Shown piece by piece: positions 1-5,400 of a DNA stretch of 6,811 nucleotides. Source of the DNA: an uncultured Dorea sp. (GTDB taxonomy: Bacteria > Bacillota > Clostridia > Lachnospirales > Lachnospiraceae); the NCBI GenBank assembly GCA_910578495.1, contig CAJTRE010000061.1, forward strand, positions 1 to 6,811. The letters are read 5' to 3'. The notes under the pieces are model-generated. The model saw only the letters and a program-made list of their open reading frames with translations, was not told where the DNA came from and made no database searches. Both the position numbers and the translations under genes were made by a program. Position 1 is the stretch's first letter, and every line of letters starts with the position of its first letter.

Positions 1-10
1 GGACGCAACC

Positions 11-47
11 GCCCGCGATCCGCCATCCAGGCTCATTGCGGGCTTTT
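11..47 (+). terminator. Candidate Rho-independent terminator
   Basis: Bases 11-19 (GCCCGCGAT) pair with 35-43 (ATTGCGGGC) as a 9-bp stem with one G-U wobble and a 15-base loop, followed directly by TTTT at 44-47. The GC-rich stem and T-run fit an intrinsic terminator for a gene lying left of the window. The loop is long and the T-run short, and the same bases are also open in the frame of the next ORF, so this is moderate evidence only. Confidence 0.45.
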
Positions 48-57
48 GGTGACATCC

Positions 58-198
58 ATGAAAGACCGCTGCATGTCCTTTGATAACCATATAAGGTTGT
101 CAGCCCCTTCCGAGGCTTTCAAGGAAAATATAAAAATCGTAGAAACTGAAGAAGACACCATTATTACCATCAAGGGAAAGTATATCAATGAAAAATGA
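58..198 (+). CDS. Small hypothetical protein, start uncertain
   Basis: I do not recognise this protein. From ATG 58 it has 46 residues; the C-terminal half is rich in acidic residues and beta-branched amino acids (IKIVETEEDTIITIKGKY), which suggests a small beta-rich fold. A weak Shine-Dalgarno-like GGTGA lies at 48-52, five bases before the ATG, and a second in-frame ATG is at 73. The frame is also open to base 1, so it could be the tail of a longer gene entering from the left. The terminator-like hairpin at 11-47 argues for the short version. Its last 11 bases overlap the start of the next ORF, an arrangement typical of translationally coupled partners, so the two were probably one operon before the insertion sequence arrived. 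Confidence 0.4.
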   Translation: MKDRCMSFDNHIRLSAPSEAFKENIKIVETEEDTIITIKGKYINEK

Positions 199-301
199 CA
201 GCCAGGAAATTTTCCTTAAAAAATACCGGGAAGAAAAACCCATGTTTCAGGCATGGGGCGATTATGTCCAAAAATACATCTTCGAAAAATTAAAAGTGTA
301 G
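188..301 (+). pseudogene. 5' stub of a gene cut at the insertion sequence
   Basis: The start is well supported: ATG 188 follows AAGGGA at 172-177 with a 10-base spacer and overlaps the upstream ORF by 11 bases. It encodes 37 residues, then a TAG at 299-301, only about 10 bases before the left inverted repeat of the IS. The segment KKYREEKPMFQAWGDYVQKY has a helical, amphipathic look. From memory it resembles the first helix of small RelA/SpoT-type (p)ppGpp synthetase-like proteins, which often carry a K-P-x-Y/F-x-x-W-G pattern near the N-terminus. That family call is weak because the catalytic domain is absent. A gene lost to the IS insertion or a later rearrangement is the simplest reading; an intact 37-residue peptide is the alternative. 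Confidence 0.4.
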
Positions 302-310
302 GATTACAAT

Positions 311-322
311 ACATGTGTTACA
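311..322 (+). repeat. Left terminal inverted repeat of the IS
   Basis: ACATGTGTTACA, 11 of 12 matching the reverse complement of 1325-1336. The core TGTTACA (316-322) is perfectly conserved between the ends and is the likely outer end of the element. Confidence 0.6.
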
Positions 323-335
323 ACTGAATATTTAA

Positions 336-365
336 AAGACAGAGATACCTGTTCTGTGTTATATT
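336..365 (+). promoter_or_regulatory. Candidate transposase promoter
   Basis: AAGACA at 336-341 (4 of 6 to TTGACA), an 18-base spacer, then TATATT at 360-365 (5 of 6 to TATAAT). The predicted start of transcription is near 372, after the left arm (342-350) of the hairpin described below. The element's own transcript would therefore lack that arm. Confidence 0.45.
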
Positions 366-406
366 TTAATCGCCAAACCAAAATCTAACCAGAAAGAAGG
401 TATCTC
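342..406 (+). promoter_or_regulatory. Hairpin hiding the transposase RBS from read-through RNA
   Basis: GAGATACCT at 342-350 is perfectly complementary to AGGTATCTC at 398-406, a 9-bp stem with a 47-base loop. The right arm contains the AGG of the Shine-Dalgarno AAGAAGG (394-400). RNA entering from outside would contain both arms and could mask the ribosome site. RNA from the internal promoter would start after the left arm and leave it free. This logic is established for IS10 and IS50; here it is inferred from base pairing and positions. Confidence 0.55.
394..400 (+). promoter_or_regulatory. Transposase ribosome binding site
   Basis: AAGAAGG with a 9-base spacer to ATG 410 fixes the transposase start. 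Its last three bases lie in the right arm of the 342-406 hairpin. Confidence 0.7.
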
Positions 407-409
407 CGC

Positions 410-1329
410 ATGGCTACTATAACACAGGATATGAGGTTTCGTCTATCACTTATTAAATACGCTGACAAATATGGGGTTACAAAAGCCGCTGTCAAGTACA
501 AGACGAACAGGCAGTATATCTACCGCTGGAAACGCCGTTATAACGGTTCCATCGAGTCCCTGCGTGATCTCTCCAGAAGACCACACCACCATCCCAACCA
601 GCATACCCCGGAAGAAATCAAGCTCATTTCCGATATGCGCAGACGCAATCCCCACGCCGGCCTTGTCGTTTTCTGGGTCAAGCTCATGCAGCGCGGCTAT
701 TCCCGTTCCATTCCCGGCTTGTATCGTTTCCTCAAAAAGCAGGGCATGATGGCTCTCCATCCCCCTAACCCCAAGTATGTCCCCAAACCCTATGAACAGA
801 TGGACCATCCCGGACAGCGTATCCAGGTGGATGTAAAATTCGTCCCCTCCGCCTGCCTTGTCAACAGCCGGGTGATCGGCAAACAGTTCTTCCAGTATAC
901 CGCCATAGATGAGTATTCCAGGTGGCGCTTTGTGGAAGCCTTTGAGGAACACAGCACCTATTCCTCCGCCCTATTTGTGGAACACCTTGTGAAAGCTTTC
1001 CCTTGCCCCATTGAATGCATCCAGACAGACAATGGCGCCGAATTTACCAACCGCTTTACCACCCACAGGGATAAGCCCACTCTTTTCCAGGTGCGCTTGG
1101 AGCAGCATGGCATCCGGCACAAGGTAATCCGCCCCTATACGCCAAGGTGGAGCGCAGCCACAGGAAGGACAATGAGAGGTTCTATGCCACCCATCGCTTC
1201 TATTCCTTTGAAGACTTTTCCAAGCAGCTTAAGGCATACAACCGAAGGGATTACAACAGCTTTCCTATGCGTCCTCTGGGGTGGAAAACTCCGAGTCAGG
1301 TATTAAGAGATTATCTGCGGTCGGTGTAA
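410..1329 (+). pseudogene. IS481-like DDE transposase, frameshifted
   Basis: Residues 1-45 form a helix-turn-helix (VTKAAVKYKTNRQYIYRWKRRY). Residues about 66-112 form a second DNA-binding region. The integrase-type catalytic core follows, with D141 in IQVDVKF and D207 in IQTDNGAEF. The frame changes at about 1145-1147, after RPYTPR. The true continuation, VERSHRKDNERFYATHRF, starts at 1147 one frame back and runs to TAA 1327-1329, and it carries the third catalytic residue (E of VERSH). Family members normally have a P-R-H-N-G-K-V-E stretch here, so about 13 bases are probably missing (inference). The local sequence CCAAGGTGG is not slippery, and conserved residues are absent, so this is damage and not programmed frameshifting. 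Read straight through, the first frame ends at 1306 with a nonsense tail that lacks the catalytic E. Confidence 0.85.
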
Positions 1330-1336
1330 CATATGT
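1325..1336 (+). repeat. Right terminal inverted repeat of the IS
   Basis: TGTAACATATGT, the partner of 311-322. It contains the transposase stop codon and also the ATG at 1333 of the next ORF, so that ORF's apparent start is at least partly supplied by, or abuts, the element. Confidence 0.6.
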
Positions 1337-1695
1337 TTGACAAACTTACATATAATAATATTTTTCCATATAAAGAACTTTGTTTCAAAATAGGAAGTAC
1401 AACATTAGAAATTGGAAATAAATCATTATTTAAACAATATGCAAAAATTATTGCAGAAAGAAACGGATATCATAAATTACCTTACTCTTCTCGCCAATAT
1501 AAGAATGTTCCCTATTATATACGTGATGACGAAGAATACATAATTTGTGTTGATACTTTACATGGTTTATTTGAAGTGTTTCAAAAAAGTGGTTCTACAT
1601 ATGAAAATTATAAGGGTGAATATGATTTTTCATGTAATAAAGTGTCTGGGAAAACATCTTCCTCTGAAACACATATTTGTTACAAGTATTATTAA
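1333..1695 (+). CDS. Orphan fragment with colicin E3-like D-H-E motif
   Basis: A 120-residue AT-rich ORF. Residues 74-81 read D-T-L-H-G-L-F-E. The spacing D-x2-H-x3-E, the G after H, and the following run FEVF...G...GEYDF...GK resemble the C-terminal active site of colicin E3-type 16S rRNA-cleaving ribonucleases (D-S-Q-H-G-E-L-E, then G-x-H-x-G-x-F-D and G-K). As in those toxins the motif is near the C-terminus, and the tail is basic and aromatic. A conserved late arginine of colicin E3 is not evident. There is no ribosome binding site, no other ATG, GTG or TTG start appears in the first 40 codons, and the ATG lies at the IS right end. The ORF is therefore probably the tip of a larger toxin gene whose 5' part was lost. 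No immunity gene is recognisable beside it. The family assignment is by eye only; an unrelated small protein remains possible. Confidence 0.45.
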   Translation: MFDKLTYNNIFPYKELCFKIGSTTLEIGNKSLFKQYAKIIAERNGYHKLPYSSRQYKNVPYYIRDDEEYIICVDTLHGLFEVFQKSGSTYENYKGEYDFSCNKVSGKTSSSETHICYKYY

Positions 1696-1723
1696 AAAAA
1701 AGAGAGATCTATATTAAAATAGA
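1694..1723. terminator. Weak terminator between convergent genes
   Basis: TCTAT (1708-1712) pairs with ATAGA (1719-1723) around a 6-base loop. Read on the minus strand this hairpin is followed six bases later by a run of seven or more T (the A-run ending near 1701). It lies just past the minus-strand zinc-ribbon gene and just after the plus-strand ORF. A 5-bp AT-rich stem is poor, so confidence is low. Confidence 0.3.
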
Positions 1724-1731
1724 CTTTTACT

Positions 1732-1741
1732 AATGCCACTC
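1732..1741 (+). repeat. 10-base direct repeat, left copy
   Basis: AATGCCACTC, identical to 2331-2340. The two copies bracket the minus-strand zinc-ribbon gene. The right copy is the start of the first CTCCACA stem-loop; this left copy continues into CTATTGG, and only a CCA/TGG stem can form, so it may be a decayed relative of that stem-loop. Chance matches of 10 bases are expected in a window of this size. Confidence 0.35.
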
Positions 1742-1771
1742 TTCTATTGGAAAGGATGTGATAAAAAATAT

Positions 1772-2281
1772 TTAAAATTTACTCCCGCAGTTACCGCACT
1801 TCCATGTTTTTCCAGCATCATCAATAGCTCCTACAACACCAAATACAGCCGTTTTAACTGCTCTACTGCCAACGGTGATTTTATTTATATTTGTAGAACC
1901 ACAGATAGGACACTTAGGAATGCAGTTTTGTTTATCTTTCTTTTTTTGCATTCGAGCAAGATTTTTGGCTTGTTGTTCAAGTAATTTCCGCTTCTCATAA
2001 TCATTTAATCTTTGATTAATCTGAATCTTTTTTTGTACTTGTTTCTGATAATCTTCCGTAGAAAATAATGGGTTATCTTTCAATTCGCCCATTACAAAAT
2101 TTTCTTTACGTAATAATTCTTCTTCGTCAGAAGTTTGTACCCAATCTTCTACAAAAATATGATATTTGTACTTCAAATTTTCTGGTAACAACTTCATTTT
2201 TGTACCACAATTTTTACATTTTTTGCTAAAAACTATATGCCCAACATGACCGCATTTTTCACAATACATTACTTCATCCAT
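1772..2281 (-). CDS. Protein with zinc ribbons at both ends
   Basis: A 169-residue protein of unknown function. The N-terminus has C7-x2-C10 and C22-x2-C25, and the C-terminus has C124-x2-C127 and C162-x2-C165, each a four-cysteine zinc-binding ribbon. The middle (about 50-118) is charged and probably helical, with a strongly basic stretch at 96-118. Between the C-terminal cysteine pairs lies a small hydrophobic run (AVFGVVGAI, 145-153) followed by GKTWKCGNCGSKF. This arrangement is common in short C-terminal zinc ribbons of phage and conjugative-element proteins (from memory). The start ATG (2279-2281) has AGAGGG 11 bases upstream and an extended -10 promoter beyond it. The gene is convergent with the D-H-E fragment and divergent from the tape-measure gene, so it is its own transcription unit. 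A nucleic-acid or protein-binding adaptor role is likely but unproven. Base composition is low GC like its neighbours. Confidence 0.8.
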   Translation of the reverse strand: MDEVMYCEKCGHVGHIVFSKKCKNCGTKMKLLPENLKYKYHIFVEDWVQTSDEEELLRKENFVMGELKDNPLFSTEDYQKQVQKKIQINQRLNDYEKRKLLEQQAKNLARMQKKKDKQNCIPKCPICGSTNINKITVGSRAVKTAVFGVVGAIDDAGKTWKCGNCGSKF

Positions 2282-2283
2282 TT

Positions 2284-2311
2284 TTGATATTACCCTCTAC
2301 TTTTCTAAATT
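2284..2311 (+). promoter_or_regulatory. Candidate promoter toward the tape-measure gene
   Basis: TTGATA at 2284-2289 (5 of 6 to consensus), 16-base spacer, TAAATT at 2306-2311 (4 of 6). Transcription would start near 2318 and place all three CTCCACA stem-loops in the 5' leader of the 2411 gene. In AT-rich DNA such matches arise by chance, so this is weak. Confidence 0.3.
2293..2298 (-). promoter_or_regulatory. RBS of the zinc-ribbon gene
   Basis: AGAGGG on the minus strand, 11 bases upstream of the ATG at 2279-2281. The spacing is slightly long, but this is the only Shine-Dalgarno-like run there and it supports that start. Confidence 0.55.
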
Positions 2312-2317
2312 GTAGCA
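2309..2317 (-). promoter_or_regulatory. Extended -10 promoter of the zinc-ribbon gene
   Basis: On the minus strand TGCTACAAT is an extended -10 element (TGn followed by a 5-of-6 match to TATAAT). No good -35 is present at the usual distance, which extended -10 promoters can tolerate. The start of transcription would be near 2302, giving a leader of about 20 bases. Confidence 0.5.
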
Positions 2318-2321
2318 TAAA

Positions 2322-2350
2322 CAAAACAAAAATGCCACTCCACATGGCTT
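2322..2350 (-). terminator. Terminator-like form of stem-loop 1 on the minus strand
   Basis: Read on the minus strand, stem-loop 1 (GCCA, loop TGTGGAG, TGGC) is followed at once by ATTTTTGTTTTG. A short GC-rich hairpin followed by a U-rich run is the layout of an intrinsic terminator. It would end any minus-strand RNA crossing the stem-loop array before the zinc-ribbon gene's own promoter. The 4-bp core stem is short. Confidence 0.4.
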
Positions 2351-2397
2351 AAAAATTTGCGTTCTCCACAAACGCATAGTATGTCTCCACAACATAC
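2332..2397. other. Three tandem stem-loops sharing the loop CTCCACA
   Basis: Stem-loop 1 (2332-2350) is ATGCCA-CTCCACA-TGGCTT, five of six positions paired. Stem-loop 2 (2358-2376) is TGCGTT-CTCCACA-AACGCA, six of six. Stem-loop 3 (2379-2397) is GTATGT-CTCCACA-ACATAC, six of six. Every unit is 19 bases with a 7-base loop; the loops are identical while the stems differ in sequence yet stay self-complementary. I found CTCCACA nowhere else in the window. Conserved loop plus covarying stem is the mark of a structure acting as RNA or single-stranded DNA with the loop as the recognised part. On the plus strand it would be the leader of the tape-measure gene, or a small RNA with C-rich loops able to pair with GGAG sites. 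On the minus strand the loops read TGTGGAG, with GGA exposed as in CsrA/RsmA-type sites. Strand and function are not determined. Confidence 0.75.
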
Positions 2398-2410
2398 ACA
2401 TTTTAATAGT

Positions 2411-5400
2411 ATGATATTCACAACAAAAAACGAAGAACTTGCTATATTTGGAAAAACAATAGATGATATTAAGAATAAGATTGATAAGTTTAACGAAGTA
2501 AAAACCAAAAATGGTTTATTTGGCGAAAACGGTGCTTTAGCATCCTTATTCAGTGGCAAAAAGTTAAACAATATCCTAACACCAGAAACATTAAAACAAT
2601 TTGATGAGTTTAAAAAGAAATTCAACAGCTCCTCTCTCAGTGCAGAAGCATTAGCTGAACAAATGGAGAATGTTGACCAGAGAATCATTGACTATGCTAA
2701 GACCTGTAAAAATGGAGAAATGACTACAGAAGGGTTTAAAGCGTCTGTAGAAGGTATGACACTTTCTGCCAAAGCAGGTAAAGTAGCACTACAGGCACTT
2801 GCAATGGCTGGTAATATGATTGCTATGTGGGGAATATCAGAAGTTATCTACGCAATACACTCATGTATAACTGCATCAGACAGACTCAAAGAATCTGCGA
2901 AAGATTTAGGCAGTCAGTTCTCTTCTACTAAGTCGGATATTGAAGTCTATAAATCAAAAATCAATGATTTATACAAAACAATCAACGATAGCTCTTCTTC
3001 ATATGAAGATACTTATAATGCCCGTAAAGAATTGCTTGCAATCCAAGATGAGATGATCGAGAAATTTGGCAGTGAAGCTGAAGCTGTAGAATTAGTTACT
3101 TCAGCTATTCATGGCAACACAGAAGCATTTGATGATCTTACTAAACAAAAATGGCAGGAAACTGTAAACGAATTTACAAACGGTTCTGATAAAAAATGGA
3201 CTGAGAGAGTTGGTGATTCATGGGCTAACTTATGGAGTGGAGCTTCAAATAACTTTGATCGTATGATCAAAGAAATGGAGAATACAGAAGTAAGTTTCCG
3301 TGTCATTCCAAGATATGATGATGAAGGAACATATGAAGAATTCTCTAACAAACTAAAAGAAAACTTCGGTGCATCAATAACTCATACAGAACGTGATGAT
3401 GTATTCACTTTATCTGGTGATTTAGACGACATCTATGACCAGTTACTTAACATACAATCTCTTGCAACAAACATGGGAATAGACGATTCTTTCTTACCAG
3501 ATTTGTCACGTCAAGCTGATGAAACCAAAAAGACTCTTGAAAGCTATCAGGAAATTTATAATCAGCACATATTATATGACAAAATATTTGATAGCGATGC
3601 ATATGAAAAATCTTTTAATGATATCAACGATGCATACAAGAAATATCAAGAAGCATTTGCATCTGGTAATAACGATGCAATAGAAACAGCAAAACAATCA
3701 TTTGCTGAAATTGTACAAGGTGCTACAGAAGGAATTAGTGACCAAAGTGTTATTGATTATTTCAATAGTATGTATCCAGATTTGCAGGAAGTCGTTGGTG
3801 GCTGGGAATTTGAAGTTAAATTTAAGGCTGCTATAGATGACGATGCAAATGATTTTGAAAATGAAGTAAAAGATGCTATTGGAAAATTCGATTCTTCTAA
3901 TTCAGTATTAAATTTTCAGTCAAATGTTGCAACACAAGAACAGATTGATGCTTATGCCCAACTGAATTCTATTGCAGATGAATATAATCTGACTCTTGAA
4001 CAGTTAATCAAAGAGCTAGAACAGCTTGGGTTAATCAGTTCAAATGTCAAACTTGATTTACGAAACAGATTATCAAATGGCACACAGAATCTTGTAATTG
4101 ATGACTGGATTGCTACTCTCACAGATGAAGAAGCAAGTATGGCAAACAGTACCGCTTTTGATGAAGCATTAAAGCATCAGAAAGAAGAATTAGATGGTGC
4201 TGCTCTCTCTGCTGAGAATTACAGTGCTGCTTTAGAAGAAGTTAAAAATAGTCAGGATGGTTTAGGCAACGAAACTGGTATTTCACCACTATCTATCTCC
4301 CAGACAATTGACCATCTCAACACACAACTCAAACCAGCATTTGATTCGTTACAGTCTGCATACCAGGATATTTTCACAGATGATGGTAAATTCGCATTAA
4401 ACACCATAGATATCCTATCAACATGCGACACCATTAAATCCAAACTGGATGATATGGCAGAACTTGGATTAGATATCGACTATTCTTCCTATGAGGATTT
4501 TGTAAGGGTATTACGAAGTTCCGAATCAACAGAACAAAATGTAAAAGACGCATTTGATTCCCTTGCTGCTTCCATTACCAGTGCAGGATTATCAGGTGCG
4601 GAGGATTTTGAAACACTGAAAGCCGCTCTTGAAGACCTGGGTGTTGTAAATGAGGAACTTGTGGCATTTGAATCACTTGCAAATAATACGGAAGCATTGA
4701 AGAAAGCCGGGCTTGACTTGGCAGAAGCTACGGACGAACAAATCAATACCTTTGCAAATGAAATGGTGTCCGCAGAAAATGTGTCAAATGCTATTGCAAT
4801 ACTTACCTTCCAGAAGGAATTATGCGGATTGCAGGATTTGAATACGGCAGGTGAGGTTGCAAATTTACTTACACTTGCTGAAAATGCTGGATATACAGGT
4901 GAAGTGATTGAACATCTTACAGAATTGGAACAGATATACCAGCAGATAGCGAGTGGCACACTGACACCAGGACAATTAGATGCAAAATTAGCAAGGGCTG
5001 AAGAACTGCGGACACTCATCAAGGAATCGGCAGGTAAAATAAATTATGAACCGAAAGTTGATTTTAAGGGTGCAGGCGGCAAAAAATCAGCCGGAACCGC
5101 CGGAAAAGAAGCGGCAGATACCTATCTGGAAGCATTCGAAAAAGAATTGAAAGACCTTGACGATCTGAAATCCAATGGAAAAATAAGCGAAAAACAATAC
5201 CTGGATGCCCTAAGGCGGCTCTATGTCAAATATTTCAACCAGAAGAAAAAATACCTGAAGGAATACGAGAAATACGAGCATCAATACCTGGAAGGCATGA
5301 AATCCCTCTACGAATCCGCTTTCAGCTATATTACAAAGCAGATTGACAAGCGCATAGACGCAGTCAACAGCCAAAAGGATGCCGCCGTATCCGCCCTGGA

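Larger units (their letters stand above)
311..1336 (+). mobile_element. IS481-like insertion sequence, inactive copy
   Basis: About 1.0 kb with one transposase frame between imperfect inverted repeats. ACATGTGTTACA at 311-322 matches the reverse complement of 1325-1336 in 11 of 12 positions. If the ends follow the usual TG...CA rule, the element is 316-1331, beginning TGTTACA and ending TGTAACA. Size, single ORF, N-terminal helix-turn-helix and DDE core fit the IS481 family better than IS3, which normally has two overlapping frames. The transposase stop codon lies inside the right repeat. No exact target duplication is seen: CATG is on the left and TATG on the right of 316-1331. The transposase is frameshifted, so this copy should move only if helped in trans. 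Confidence 0.75.

Noticed and set aside
446..952. Minus-strand ORF of 168 codons opposite the transposase
   Set aside because: It lies wholly antisense to a recognisable transposase and has no family features, so it is a shadow of that gene.
1139..1329. Programmed ribosomal frameshift in the transposase
   Set aside because: The shift point CCAAGGTGG is not a slippery heptamer, no stimulatory structure is evident, and conserved residues are missing, so a deletion explains it better.
312..1335. Target-site duplication of the IS
   Set aside because: CATG on the left and TATG on the right of the likely ends match only 3 of 4, too little to call.
1337..1364. Promoter with a perfect TTGACA at 1337-1342
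   Set aside because: The good TATAAT at 1351 is only 8 bases away, and the 16-base-spaced TATTTT would start RNA inside the ORF with no later start codon. Probably chance in AT-rich DNA.
2332..2397. tRNA anticodon arms or a CRISPR-like array
   Set aside because: The 7-base loops look like anticodon loops, but no acceptor, D or T arms exist. Units are 19 bases with no spacers of constant length, so neither tRNA nor CRISPR fits.
1772..2397. Type III toxin-antitoxin (repeat RNA upstream of a toxin gene)
   Set aside because: The order of hairpin array, terminator-like site and gene on the minus strand is suggestive, but the repeats are not sequence-identical and the protein is a zinc-ribbon protein, not ToxN-like.
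2332..2397. Tyrosine recombinase core sites
   Set aside because: A 7-base spacer between inverted arms is the right geometry, but such enzymes bind conserved arms, and here the arms are all different.
2305..2688. Minus-strand ORF of 127 codons crossing the hairpin array
   Set aside because: It overlaps the start of the tape-measure gene in antisense and covers the structured intergenic region, and its composition looks non-coding.
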